Below are positions 1 through 7,960 of a stretch of DNA of 64,000 nucleotides, one piece after another (position 1 is the first letter of the stretch; each line of letters begins with the position of its first letter). This DNA comes from Agrilactobacillus composti DSM 18527 = JCM 14202 (GTDB lineage Bacteria > Bacillota > Bacilli > Lactobacillales > Lactobacillaceae). A program made the translations under genes and the position numbers. Location: NCBI RefSeq assembly GCF_001436375.1, contig NZ_AZGA01000054.1, positions 24,812 to 88,811 of the forward strand, in the 5' to 3' direction. The notes below the pieces were generated by a model that was not told the origin of the DNA, searched no databases, and saw only the letters and a list, made by a program, of their open reading frames with translations.

Positions 1-7
1 TTAACAA
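1..7 (-). CDS. Possible 5' end of a gene leaving the window
   Basis: On the minus strand a strong Shine-Dalgarno (AAAGGAG, about 18-24) is followed about 9 nt later by a TTG at 7-5, and a TTGACA-like -35 lies upstream near 78-83. Only two codons are inside the window, so the product cannot be told. The SD-to-TTG arrangement resembles the toxin start at 32929, but this is too little sequence to claim a toxin. Confidence 0.25.
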
Positions 8-108
8 AATGGACGTCTCCTTTCAAATTAGAGCTTCATAAGTTGTTTATTAAGTTATCATTAATATATCAGTTTGTCAAGGCGGGTAGGCTTAATTTCC
101 TTTGTTCT

Positions 109-150
109 TAAAAAAGCTTGTAAGCCATGGTATTAATAGGCTTACAAGCT
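109..150 (-). terminator. Terminator-like hairpin upstream of the TA remnant
   Basis: Arms 115-126 and 139-150 form a perfect 12-bp stem, followed on the minus strand by a T-run (110-115). It lies just upstream of the plus-strand promoter of the TA remnant. A homologous hairpin sits at the same place in the intact locus (33052-33092), so it belongs to the repeated cassette. Confidence 0.6.
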
Positions 151-155
151 CTCAT

Positions 156-265
156 ATGTTATAATATCCAAGCAAAGAAGTTAGAGACGGTTGGCGAAAA
201 CTCAACAAACACGCAAAATAAAAAACCGCTCATCTAACTTTTGGCCAAGTTAAAGCGGTTTTTTA
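156..265 (+). pseudogene. Remnant toxin mRNA of a type I TA locus
   Basis: An extended -10 (TGTTATAAT, TATAAT at 160-165) precedes a 25-nt leader at 171-195 that is identical to the toxin-mRNA leader of the intact locus (33006-33030, other strand). Directly after it comes a stretch matching the last codons of that toxin (CGAAAACTC ... AAATAA) and then the shared bidirectional terminator. The toxin body between leader and C-terminus is absent. The junction falls at a TGGCRAA sequence that occurs both in the leader and in the toxin 3' end of the intact copy, so a deletion between short repeats is the simplest reading. It could also now act as a non-coding RNA. Confidence 0.65.
219..265. terminator. 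Bidirectional terminator shared by convergent TA RNAs
   Basis: AAAAAACCGCT at 220-230 pairs with AGCGGTTTTTT at 254-264, giving T-runs on both strands. It ends the plus-strand toxin-mRNA remnant and the minus-strand small RNA. Confidence 0.75.
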
Positions 266-340
266 ACTAACAATGCCACCGTCTTGACGGCTTTGCATCT
301 TTACAAGGCCAAACTCTATCCGAGGGTTTGGTCTTTTTGT
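219..340 (-). ncRNA. Antitoxin-type small RNA (type I TA, locus 1)
   Basis: Inferred from architecture. A minus-strand extended -10 (TGTTATAAT, plus-strand 347-355) is followed by a 5' stem-loop (ACCAAACCC / GGGTTTGGT) and a CCGTC-AAGACGG element. The RNA ends in the hairpin shared with the convergent transcript. The same order (promoter, AAAAAG, 5' stem-loop, CCGT-AAGACGG, shared terminator) is seen at 32664-32798. It lies just downstream of the esterase gene on the same strand. Confidence 0.6.
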
Positions 341-400
341 ATGCTCATTATAACATAATTTAATATTTTAGGTATACTTCGGCTTTAAAAAACAGGCCTT

Positions 401-1123
401 TTAATTAATCCCCAGGACCTCATGGAGCCATTCTAAGCCTAAGTTAAACCAACGGCCCATATGGCGATCGGCCCGATCCCCGTTGACCACTGCGGTCCAT
501 TTGTTGGCCAGGGCAATGCCATGATTGCCGGTGCCAAATTCGTGGGCTTCAAAGGGAACGTTGTGCTTAGCTAAAGCAGCAGTGTAGACGTGAATGTGAT
601 CCAAGAACGGGGTCAGTTCATCATTGATGGACCCCCAAATGAAGGTTGGTGGGGTCTGGGGTGAAACCAGTTGGGATACGTCCCGGCTTTGAATACCCAT
701 TTTTTTATCCAAAGTTGGCTTGATGGCTGGGTAGCCCAACATCACAAACTTGGCATGGGTGCCAGCTTCATTGCCATAGTCCGCTGCCAATTGACCCCCA
801 GCGGAAAAACCGATGATCCCTAATTTATCAATGTCTACGCCCAATTCTCGTGAATGTTGCACCACATAGTAAAAAGCTTGGGCAATGGCCGTTTTAGCAT
901 CGTCATAGTTTTTCTTTTCTAAAACTGGATAGTTCACCACAAAGGTTTGAAAAGCGTGGGTGGCAAAGGTCAGGGCGACTCTTTCCGTATCCCGCTCCTT
1001 TAATTTCTTGTAACTACCGCCACCGATAATCACGATACCCGGCAGTTTTTCGTCGGTATTGCTTTGATAGATGTCTAAAGATGTCTCCTTGGTTGGGTCT
1101 AATGTCACATTTTGAATATCCAT
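401..1123 (-). CDS. Alpha/beta hydrolase (acetyl esterase type)
   Basis: A 240-residue cytoplasmic hydrolase with no signal peptide. GGGSY near residue 34 resembles the oxyanion-hole loop of acetyl esterases. GFSAG near 106 is the nucleophile elbow (Ser). An Asp in SINDELTP and a His in GNHGIA fit the rest of the catalytic triad, in the right order. The length matches the BD-FAE/endo-xylanase-like esterase group. The start is supported by GAGGTGA 10 nt upstream. It stands alone between a type I TA remnant and the gltA terminator. The substrate cannot be told from sequence; small acyl esters are likely. Confidence 0.85.
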   Translation of the reverse strand: MDIQNVTLDPTKETSLDIYQSNTDEKLPGIVIIGGGSYKKLKERDTERVALTFATHAFQTFVVNYPVLEKKNYDDAKTAIAQAFYYVVQHSRELGVDIDKLGIIGFSAGGQLAADYGNEAGTHAKFVMLGYPAIKPTLDKKMGIQSRDVSQLVSPQTPPTFIWGSINDELTPFLDHIHVYTAALAKHNVPFEAHEFGTGNHGIALANKWTAVVNGDRADRHMGRWFNLGLEWLHEVLGIN

Positions 1124-1210
1124 AAAATTAAATCACCTCATGTCTATGATAAGGGTCATTTCTGAAAATTGCTATGGTTATCCCGCGAAAAATAAACCCT
1201 ATTTCCATAA

Positions 1211-1253
1211 AAAAACAAAAAAATCGCCTCAACTTTTCAAAGTTAAAGCGACC
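1211..1253 (-). terminator. Terminator of gltA
   Basis: On the minus strand TCGC-AACTTT / AAAGTT-GCGA forms an imperfect stem followed by a long T-run (plus-strand A-run 1208-1222), right after the gltA stop codon. Confidence 0.75.
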
Positions 1254-1267
1254 CAAATAGATGTCAA

Positions 1268-2386
1268 TTAAGCGCCCTGGTCAGTCTTGGCCTCACTCAC
1301 ACTAATGGTGCGGTTGATGGGGCCGGTGTATTCAGAGCTTGGTCGAATCAAGGTGTGCAGATCCCGTTGTTCGTGGATATGGGCCAACCAGCCCCCGGTC
1401 CGGCTGATGGCAAATAACAGGGTGAATACATTGGCCGGCAAGCCCATGCAGTGATAGATCGTGGCGGTATAAAAGTCCACATTAGGTTGTAAATGCTTAT
1501 TTTCCGCCATGAATGCCCGGACTTCTTCCGACAGAGTATACCACTTGGTCTGGTCCGTGGCCGTGGTGATCTCTTCAGCACAGACCTTTAAGTATTTGGC
1601 CCGGGGATCGCCATGTTTGTAAATCCGATGACCAAAGCCGGGAATCTTCTCACCCTTAGCCAACTTGCGGTTCAAGTAGTCGGGTACGGATAGGTCTTGT
1701 TTATCCATATCCTGCAGCATGTTAAACACGGCTTCGTTGGCGCCACCATGCAGTGGCCCCTTCAAAGCGCAGACGGCTGCCGTTAAACAAGAGTACAGAT
1801 CTGCCCCCGTACTGGCCACCACCCGGGCAGTAAAAGTGGAGGCATTCAATTCATGATCGGCGTGGAGGATCAAGACCCGGTTAGCCAACTTGGTTTGGGC
1901 CGCGTTGGGCAGTTGGCCCGTCAATAAATAATAAAAGTTTTCAGCATAGCTGAGATTTAGAAGTGGGGTTGAAACCGGCCGGTGGCGCAAATCGTTGATG
2001 ATGGCCGTGGTGACGGTCAACATGCGCCCTTGGACCTGTTCAGAAGTCCCGGTGGCATCCGTTTGGGTCCCTAACATGGAAATCGCCGTCCGCAAAATAC
2101 TCATGGGATGCTGGTGGGTATTGCTGATAGTCCGCAGGCGATTTAAATACTGCTCATCCAATAAGGTATTGGCCATGATTTTTTCGTTTTGCACCTTTAA
2201 CTCTTGGGGTGTGGGTAAGCGTTGATGCCACAATAAAAACAGCACTTCTTCATAAGACACGTTATTTTCGATCAATTCATCAATGCCATACCCCGCATAG
2301 GACAGCATTTCATTTTTAGTCGAACTAATTTTTGTTTCCGCACAAATGACGTTGGCCAGACCGTTCGCTACTTTGATAGGTTTCAT
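1268..2386 (-). CDS. gltA: Citrate synthase
   Basis: Condenses oxaloacetate and acetyl-CoA to citrate in the cytoplasm. At 372 residues it has the usual length of the short Gram-positive form. GPLHGGANEAV near residue 213 carries one catalytic His, and GFGHRIYKHGDPRAK near 250 is the family signature with the second catalytic His and CoA-binding residues. The conserved C-terminal Arg region (LIRPSSEYTG) is present. No aconitase or isocitrate dehydrogenase is adjacent, so it may serve glutamate or citrate supply in an incomplete cycle. 2-Methylcitrate synthase is an alternative, but no prp genes are near. The ATG has almost no Shine-Dalgarno of its own; see the hairpin at 2393-2434. Confidence 0.93.
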   Translation of the reverse strand: MKPIKVANGLANVICAETKISSTKNEMLSYAGYGIDELIENNVSYEEVLFLLWHQRLPTPQELKVQNEKIMANTLLDEQYLNRLRTISNTHQHPMSILRTAISMLGTQTDATGTSEQVQGRMLTVTTAIINDLRHRPVSTPLLNLSYAENFYYLLTGQLPNAAQTKLANRVLILHADHELNASTFTARVVASTGADLYSCLTAAVCALKGPLHGGANEAVFNMLQDMDKQDLSVPDYLNRKLAKGEKIPGFGHRIYKHGDPRAKYLKVCAEEITTATDQTKWYTLSEEVRAFMAENKHLQPNVDFYTATIYHCMGLPANVFTLLFAISRTGGWLAHIHEQRDLHTLIRPSSEYTGPINRTISVSEAKTDQGA

Positions 2387-2392
2387 TTAGAG

Positions 2393-2448
2393 GAAGCAAG
2401 CCACCTTGGCCTAAGCCAAAGCAAAGCTTGCTTCTTTCACTTCCTTTC
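2393..2448 (-). promoter_or_regulatory. Leader hairpin between SD and gltA start
   Basis: Reading the minus strand, AAAGGAAGT (2447-2439) is followed by a two-tier hairpin. GAAGCAAGC pairs with GCTTGCTTC (2434-2426 with 2401-2393), and the inner CTTTGGC pairs with GCCAAGG. Then CTCTAA and the ATG follow. No T-run follows the stem, so it is not a classical terminator. Folding it would bring the distant SD to about 7-10 nt from the ATG. Whether it promotes or blocks translation is unknown. Confidence 0.45.
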
Positions 2449-3106
2449 AGTGCTGGAATCTACTCACAAACCGGGCAACGTAAGGGATTGCGCAACTTAG
2501 GCCTGTGATGACGTTATCAAACTTTTCGAGTATCGTGACTGGCTACCCTTGGTCCTTTTGGAAAAGGCAGCCCTGGAAAATCAAATGAATCAAGTTGGTG
2601 GCATACGGTTACTTTCACCATCATAATTAAAATATGATTACAATTTGATTATATCTATAGATATTCTCACTCCGACAGCTAGTTTGTCAAGTAGTTTTAT
2701 GAGAATTCATTTAAACCAAGCTCACATCATATGTTACCAATTTATGCATAAATACGTATCATTACTGTATATTAAGTCCAAATGAAGCATAAATATCCTA
2801 AAATGCTGTTATTTATTTTCCGAGCTGTCTGCTCATGTCAATTGTAAAATTAATGTATCATTAGAAATAATCTTACTTTGCCAACCCCTTTTTCACCGCT
2901 CATTGGCTCATTTGTGGTAATAAATAAACTAACGGTCGTCATTGACATAACGGCTTAGACCAATTTCAAATTACCAGACTATCAAATTAATTGATACCCA
3001 ACGAATAAGACGTTTTTCTAGTGTATACCAATGAATGGTTCTATAATGACGGTGCAAAGGATAATCTAATAGTTGGATTAGTTCGCTTTGGAAAGGTGTG
3101 AGAGAA
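2449..3106. other. Non-coding stretch between gltA and cydA
   Basis: About 650 nt, AT-rich from 2620 onward, with no credible gene. The divergent promoters for gltA and cydA must lie here. A TATAAT at 3042-3047 upstream of cydA is the best -10 candidate; no convincing Rex or CcpA operator was recognised. A short plus-strand stretch at 2501-2626 translates to something faintly like an SRPBCC/polyketide-cyclase fragment, which may be a remnant or chance. Confidence 0.5.
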
Positions 3107-4597
3107 ATGAGTCTGTTGTTGGGAGCCGCAGTAACGCCATTTGCGGTGACGACCATGTCGCGCTTTCAATTCGCCCTGACCGCCATCGTCCATTTTCTGT
3201 TTGTTCCGACGTCTATTGGGATTTTAACAGCCACCTTAATTTTTGAATTCCTCTATGCTTACGGGCATGGGGATACGGAAAAGTATGGCCGCTTAACGCT
3301 ATTTTTCAGTAAAATTTATTTCTTAAGTTTCGCCACTGGTGTGGTCACTGGGATCATTATGGAAATGCAATTTGGGTTAAACTGGTCGGCTTTCTCCCGG
3401 TTAATGGGGGATATTGCCGGGGTGCCGCTGGTCATTGAAAGCATGATGGCCTTCTTCATTGAATCCACCTTGATTGGGATGTGGCGCTTCACTTGGGGCA
3501 AACTCAATAAGAAAGTCCACGCCTGGTTTGGGGCCGCCATTTTATTTGCTTCCTTATTCTCCATTGTGTGGATCATTTCCATCAACGCCTTCATGCAATT
3601 GCCTTATGGCTTCCACATGGAAGGCAACCGGGCCCGTTTGAACAGTCTGATTAGCTTATTACAAAATCCGCAATACTTGCCAGAAGCTTTGCATGTCTTC
3701 TTAGCCACCATGATCGTGGGCGGCTTCTTGATCGCAGGGATTTCTGCTTGGCAGATTCTTCACAAACGGGATGTCAAAGCCTTTAAAGTCGCCATTCAAA
3801 TTGGCCTGCTAATTGCTTTGCCCGCAGTCTTCATTCAACCTTTACAAGGTGATGACCAAGGCGCGGCTTCCGCACCGGTTCAACCGATGAAATTTGCCGC
3901 CATTGAAGCCCGTTATGATTTAGCCGGCAATGCCCAACAAGGGGCACCTTGGGCGGCGGCAGCTTGGATCAGTGACTCCAACCATACTGCCAAGGCACTG
4001 GATATTCCTGCCATGGGTTCTTATTTTGGTACTGGTAAGTTCACGGGTGCCATGCCGGGGATGAATCAAATCGCCAAAGCTTATCATTTGAAATTCGATA
4101 AAACTGTCGCCAAGTCCTATGACGGCCATATGCAGTATTATCCACCGGTTAACCTCTTATTTTGGTCCTTACGTTGGATGGTTTATGCCGGTTACTTCTT
4201 TACCATTTTCGCCGCCCTAGCGACGATCATGCTGCATCGCAAGAACAAGGGTATTGAAGCCCATCGCAAGACTTTAAAGACTTTAGGCGTGGTCATGTGG
4301 CTGCCTTATGTCACCACCACGGCAGGTTGGATCGTGGCGGAAGTCGGCCGTTATCCTTTCGTGGTTTACGGCGTTTTGACCCAATATGATAGCGTTTCCC
4401 CAAGTGTCACGCTACCAGAAGTCGTCACGTCCTTCACCTTGTTTGCCATCGCGGACATCGTGTTGATCACCACCATGATCGTGGCTAGCCACAAGGTTTT
4501 GAAACGGGGCCTGCCAGATCTAGCAGACGAATACCCAGAGGATAAAGTGCGTGTTAATAGCGATCCATTTGCAAAGGAGGCCTTCAACCATGACTAA
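3107..4597 (+). CDS. cydA: Cytochrome bd ubiquinol oxidase subunit I
   Basis: Membrane subunit that oxidises quinol and carries hemes b558, b595 and d of the terminal oxidase. The N-terminus SRFQFALTAIVHFLFVP is the family signature, with the His heme ligand. GRYPFVVYG is the variant of the GRQPW motif near residue 430, preceded by GWIVAE. About nine membrane spans; 496 residues, normal for the short Q-loop form. I chose ATG 3107, 8 nt after AAAGGTG, over an in-frame GTG at 3098; ATG 3152 would give the more usual N-terminus but has no SD. cydB overlaps by 8 nt. In lactic acid bacteria this oxidase needs exogenous heme and menaquinone. Confidence 0.95.
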   Translation: MSLLLGAAVTPFAVTTMSRFQFALTAIVHFLFVPTSIGILTATLIFEFLYAYGHGDTEKYGRLTLFFSKIYFLSFATGVVTGIIMEMQFGLNWSAFSRLMGDIAGVPLVIESMMAFFIESTLIGMWRFTWGKLNKKVHAWFGAAILFASLFSIVWIISINAFMQLPYGFHMEGNRARLNSLISLLQNPQYLPEALHVFLATMIVGGFLIAGISAWQILHKRDVKAFKVAIQIGLLIALPAVFIQPLQGDDQGAASAPVQPMKFAAIEARYDLAGNAQQGAPWAAAAWISDSNHTAKALDIPAMGSYFGTGKFTGAMPGMNQIAKAYHLKFDKTVAKSYDGHMQYYPPVNLLFWSLRWMVYAGYFFTIFAALATIMLHRKNKGIEAHRKTLKTLGVVMWLPYVTTTAGWIVAEVGRYPFVVYGVLTQYDSVSPSVTLPEVVTSFTLFAIADIVLITTMIVASHKVLKRGLPDLADEYPEDKVRVNSDPFAKEAFNHD

Positions 4598-5603
4598 CGT
4601 TACCCATTTACAAGTCATCTTCATGGCAGTCATTGCCGTGGAAATCATGTTGTTCTTCGTCATGAACGGTACTGACTTTGGGGCTGGTATCGCCACAGCC
4701 TTTGTGAAAGACCAACAAGACCGCAATGAAATCGTTAAAACATCTGAACCCGTGTGGGGTGGCAATGAAACCTGGATCGTGGCGGGCTTAGCCCTCATGT
4801 TTGGGACTTTTCCAGGCTGGTATGCCGCCTTAGAATCCGGCTACTACCTGTTCTTCATTGGCATCTTGTTCTTCTTCATCCTAAGAGGCGTAGCCTTTGA
4901 CTACCGCAATTCCTGGCAAAAGACTTTCTACAATCGTTTTTGGGATTGGGGATTATTCTTAGGCAGCTTGTTGCCGCCCTTCTTGTTTGGCATCATCCTA
5001 AGCTCCATGGTCAGCGGCGTGCCCATGAAAGACGGCTTTGTCTACGCCGGGTTTGGGGATGTGGTCACCTTGTTCTCCTTATTAGGCGGTATCTTAGCCG
5101 TGGTCTTAAGTATCAATATCGGCTTAAGTCGGGTCATTAAAAAAGTCAGTGACCCATTAGTGGCAAAATTACAGCCAATTTTAAGAATCGTGAACATTAT
5201 TATTTACCCACTGGCGGTGCTGTTTATTATCCTGCTGCCATTTAAGACCAACTTCTTTAGCAATCGGCCCGCTGGTGTCACCGTCTTATTGATCGTTATG
5301 GTGGTCGCTTTGGTAGCACAAACCTGGCTTTTGACCAAACATCCCAAAGCCAACTTCTGGCTGGCTGCTGTGGTCATGGGGGCCTTTGCGTTGACCATCT
5401 TCGTGGGGCTCTTCCCAAATCTCATCATCAGCACCACCGGCCCTAATCTAACCGCACCTATGGCGGCCAGTGGTCGAGAATCCTTATTATGGGCTGCTTG
5501 GCTAATGGGCTTTGCCATGCCGATCATGATCATCGTCCAAGCTTACTCTTATCACTTGATCAATAAATTCTATAACACACCTGCATCACCCATGACGTAC
5601 TAA
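4590..5603 (+). CDS. cydB: Cytochrome bd ubiquinol oxidase subunit II
   Basis: Second membrane subunit of the bd oxidase. The N-terminal part has the CydB hallmark DFGAGIA, followed by EPVWGGNETWIV, and about eight or nine membrane segments. 337 residues, family-typical. The start ATG 4590 overlaps cydA by 8 nt and has a strong AAAGGAGG at 4573-4580; a longer in-frame start at 4551 lies inside cydA and is not supported. The usual lactobacillus partners cydC and cydD (the ABC exporter needed for assembly) do not follow; a small membrane protein does. Confidence 0.95.
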   Translation: MTNVTHLQVIFMAVIAVEIMLFFVMNGTDFGAGIATAFVKDQQDRNEIVKTSEPVWGGNETWIVAGLALMFGTFPGWYAALESGYYLFFIGILFFFILRGVAFDYRNSWQKTFYNRFWDWGLFLGSLLPPFLFGIILSSMVSGVPMKDGFVYAGFGDVVTLFSLLGGILAVVLSINIGLSRVIKKVSDPLVAKLQPILRIVNIIIYPLAVLFIILLPFKTNFFSNRPAGVTVLLIVMVVALVAQTWLLTKHPKANFWLAAVVMGAFALTIFVGLFPNLIISTTGPNLTAPMAASGRESLLWAAWLMGFAMPIMIIVQAYSYHLINKFYNTPASPMTY

Positions 5604-5616
5604 GGGGGTCTTGACT

Positions 5617-5826
5617 ATGTCCAAACATGTTTGGCTCAATATTTTATGGGGCGTCTTAGCCGTTGGTCTTTGGGTCTATCAAGTCTTTTGGCCTTTGCTC
5701 TGGGTCCCAATCGTTGGCAAATTTTGGGGCGCCATCATTTTATACGCCCTTGACGCCATTATCTTAGGCTTCGCTATCCGCGCCACTTACAAAGGTTATG
5801 GGCGCCAGGAAAATTCAACCCATTGA
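5617..5826 (+). CDS. Small two-span membrane protein downstream of cydAB
   Basis: A 69-residue protein with two hydrophobic segments (about residues 7-25 and 34-55), many Trp residues early (WLNILWGVLAVGLWVYQ) and a short basic/polar tail. The SD AAGGGGG (5602-5608) is 8 nt from the ATG and only 13 nt separate it from cydB, so it is in the cyd operon, which ends at the terminator 5834-5876. Its position parallels the small accessory subunits CydX or CydS, but it is about twice their length and I see no sequence match. A role as a small oxidase subunit or assembly factor is inference from position. Confidence 0.75.
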   Translation: MSKHVWLNILWGVLAVGLWVYQVFWPLLWVPIVGKFWGAIILYALDAIILGFAIRATYKGYGRQENSTH

Positions 5827-5833
5827 TTTAAAT

Positions 5834-5876
5834 AAAATAACGCACTTGTCCCAAGTTTGGGAGAGTGCGTTATTTT
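5834..5876. terminator. Bidirectional terminator after cydAB
   Basis: AAAATAACGCACT pairs with AGTGCGTTATTTT around a 17-nt loop. It serves the cyd operon (plus) and the convergent flavodoxin-fold gene (minus). Confidence 0.85.
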
Positions 5877-6477
5877 AGTGGGTAAATTGCAATTGATTAC
5901 ACCGGCTCAAAAATTTCTGCCGCTGTTGGACTGTAGAATTGGTGATGCCACCGAAATTGATCCATTTGGCCTTTTTAATGCCCAGTTGTTTTAGCGTCTT
6001 ATTGATAAAAATCTTTTGAATACTGTTGCCAGACATTAGCTTGAAATAAAGTGTTGGCGAAGTGGAAGTCGTAAAGACATAGGCCTGCTTCAAATTGGTC
6101 AGACAGCCTTTGACCCCAGTCTTGGTCACGGTATGGGTCAGGTCTTCGCCTTCCTTCATGACTTTATCAATAAAGCCCTTTAACATAGCGGGCAGGGCAT
6201 TCCACCAAATTGGCGTCACAAAAATAATCTCACCGGCACTTTTTAGCAGGGCTAAGTACTTGGTTACTAGTGGATCGTGGGTTTGACCGGTGTGGAATAG
6301 CCGTAATTCTTCGGTATCGTAAACCGGGTTAAATTGGTCTTGATACAAGTCGATGACCGTGTAAGCTTGCTTTTGCCGGGTTAAATTCTGCTTAATGGTT
6401 TCTAAAACGGCATGGTTGAAACTGCCGCTATAGGGATGGGCATATATAATTAAAATTGGTTTCGTAGTTGTTGACAT
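5875..6477 (-). CDS. Flavodoxin-fold NAD(P)H:quinone oxidoreductase
   Basis: 200 residues of the Flavodoxin_2 family (MdaB/KefF-like). ILIIYAHPYSGSFNHA at the N-terminus is the FMN phosphate-binding loop, and FVTPIWWNALPAMLKGFIDKV near residues 85-105 is the conserved family stretch. It is expected to reduce quinones or nitro compounds by two electrons in the cytosol. The SD GGAGTG overlaps the last codons of the upstream TetR gene, with 1 nt between the genes, so the two are an operon. This suggests induction of a detoxifying reductase by a quinone-like ligand; that link is inference. Confidence 0.88.
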   Translation of the reverse strand: MSTTTKPILIIYAHPYSGSFNHAVLETIKQNLTRQKQAYTVIDLYQDQFNPVYDTEELRLFHTGQTHDPLVTKYLALLKSAGEIIFVTPIWWNALPAMLKGFIDKVMKEGEDLTHTVTKTGVKGCLTNLKQAYVFTTSTSPTLYFKLMSGNSIQKIFINKTLKQLGIKKAKWINFGGITNSTVQQRQKFLSRCNQLQFTH

Positions 6478-6478
6478 T

Positions 6479-7054
6479 TTAATTCACTCCAATCATGTCA
6501 TTAATCGTCTGAATCATTAAATTTTCATCGATGGCGACCACATTGTGCCGGACTAGCATGGCATAGCCTTGCAGAAAGGCCCAAACTTTGATAAATAATG
6601 TCTCTGGATCAACAGTTGGATAAGCCTGGGCGATTTTGGCAATGACATCCTTGGTCAAGGCTAACAAGGGAAAGTCTTTGGGGGATGCCCCGGGTTGGTA
6701 AACGGCGGTAATACTGGGATTGAAGAACAAAAAATCCATCTTATTACCAGCTGTTTCAAAGGCCTGAATTAAGGCCACCCCCAGCGTCACCAGCGCTTGT
6801 TTAGGCGCCTTCATGTCAGCCTGAACCTGAGGGGCAATTGTTTGATAGAGGTCATTTGATAATTGTTGGGCCACAGTAAAAAACAAGTCATCCTTGTTGG
6901 CAAAATGCTTGTATACTGCCCCCGTGGTTAAGCCTAACTTTTGCGCTAATTGGCGTAAGGAAATGTCCTGATACCCTTGGTTGTCAATTGCCGTAATCGT
7001 TGCTGCGATAATCTTTGCTTTCGTTTGATTCACGTTGATCTTAATCGCCTCCAT
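6479..7054 (-). CDS. TetR-family repressor
   Basis: 191 residues. The N-terminal helix-turn-helix is clear (ISLRQLAQKLGLTTGAVYKHFANKDDLF, about 31-58), followed by an all-helical ligand domain resembling the TetR_C group with WHG-like repressors. It probably controls itself and the downstream reductase through two palindromes at 7058-7098. Start choice is unsettled: the ATG at 7054 has no SD, while the only SD (GGAGG) lies inside the ORF just after that ATG. GTG 7033 is 14 nt beyond it and gives a usual TetR N-terminus (VNQTKAKII). Confidence 0.88.
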   Translation of the reverse strand: MEAIKINVNQTKAKIIAATITAIDNQGYQDISLRQLAQKLGLTTGAVYKHFANKDDLFFTVAQQLSNDLYQTIAPQVQADMKAPKQALVTLGVALIQAFETAGNKMDFLFFNPSITAVYQPGASPKDFPLLALTKDVIAKIAQAYPTVDPETLFIKVWAFLQGYAMLVRHNVVAIDENLMIQTINDMIGVN

Positions 7055-7057
7055 TTG

Positions 7058-7110
7058 GATAACAGTGTTATCTATGAGGTTAAGATAACACTGTTATCTT
7101 TTAGGGTCAA
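7058..7110 (-). promoter_or_regulatory. TetR promoter with two operator palindromes
   Basis: GATAACAGTGTTATC (7058-7072) and GATAACACTGTTATC (7084-7098) are near-identical 15-bp palindromes 26 bp apart. On the minus strand TTGACC (7110-7105), 16 nt and TTATCT (7088-7083) form the promoter, so one operator covers spacer and -10 and the other the start region. This is a typical autorepression layout. Confidence 0.75.
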
Positions 7111-7173
7111 GGTATTTTCCACATTTTTATTTTTGACTTGGAACACGTTCAATATTCTATACTCAGGTCAAAT

Positions 7174-7217
7174 AAAAAAACCAATTTCGAAAGTTTCATC
7201 AGCGAAATTGGTTTTTA
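7174..7217 (-). terminator. Terminator of the ABC operon
   Basis: CCAATTTCG / CGAAATTGG stem with A/T runs on both sides, downstream of the ABC permease gene on the minus strand. Confidence 0.75.
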
Positions 7218-7309
7218 TCTGTAATCTGATCTAAGTAGTCTTTCCTAATTGTGCTCACTTTTAAATTTGGCTGCTAACTGCCGGGTTCAGCCGCCCGAGT
7301 AGCCAGGAT

Positions 7310-7960
7310 TTAATAATCCTTTTTAGTGAAAATGAACCTGGACAGACAATAAGAACAGCTATAGATCAAAAATGCGGCTATGACAAATGCGCTGGCCACA
7401 AAAAGTGATATATTGAAATTTGCTTTAGCAACAGCGTTACTGAAATAATTGATGACACCCTGGACACCTATTAATGTGGCTATACCCACAAAAGCACTTC
7501 CTATGATAATACCGTCAGACTTCTCATGGCCCAACAGATATAACAGCGGATAGACGAAAGCGCCAGCAACAATCACCATGAAAAGAGTACTCGCATAAAT
7601 GCTTGAAATATTCGCAAGCTGCAGTCCCGTTTCAATTGTTGAAGAAATTATGTACACAACAAAAGAAATAAGCATCCCCATCAATACAAAAGTGAGGTAA
7701 TGGACATAATTACTTTTGACCATTGTGCTTCTTTTCACTGGCAAGGTAAACGTATAGATATCAAAATTCGATGTGCCTTCTTGTTTGATCACTTCAAGGG
7801 CCGGTAGAGATGACATGAAGATGATGACCATGATAGAAAATCGGGATGCATTATCCACTTTGATAAAAAACAACACCAACGAAATCAATAAAGAAATGGC
7901 CAAATAGCCCACGAAACTCTTATAGGTTAATAAAGTTTTTGTTAAAAGTAGTCCTCTCAT
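7310..7960 (-). CDS. ABC-2 type permease, six-span
   Basis: 216 residues with about six hydrophobic segments and the ABC2_membrane_5 pattern: KQEGTSNFDIYTFTLPVKRSTMVKSNY near residues 60-85 is the conserved cytoplasmic loop of Pmt/BcrB-like permeases. The start overlaps the end of the ATPase gene by 4 nt, so the two are coupled. Together they form a small exporter, in related systems acting on amphipathic peptides or antimicrobials. No GntR-type regulator, usual in Pmt-like loci, is present here. Confidence 0.85.
   Translation of the reverse strand: MRGLLLTKTLLTYKSFVGYLAISLLISLVLFFIKVDNASRFSIMVIIFMSSLPALEVIKQEGTSNFDIYTFTLPVKRSTMVKSNYVHYLTFVLMGMLISFVVYIISSTIETGLQLANISSIYASTLFMVIVAGAFVYPLLYLLGHEKSDGIIIGSAFVGIATLIGVQGVINYFSNAVAKANFNISLFVASAFVIAAFLIYSCSYCLSRFIFTKKDY

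Noticed and set aside
2501..2626. Fragment resembling an SRPBCC/polyketide-cyclase protein
   Set aside because: A roughly 40-codon plus-strand stretch preceded by a stop; the resemblance (WLPLVLLEKAALEN, VGGIRLLSP) is too short to call a pseudogene without a search.
2449..2640. T-box or other riboswitch upstream of gltA
   Set aside because: No T-box GGTGG-type consensus, no terminator with a T-run and no recognised aptamer core; only the SD-bridging hairpin is supported.
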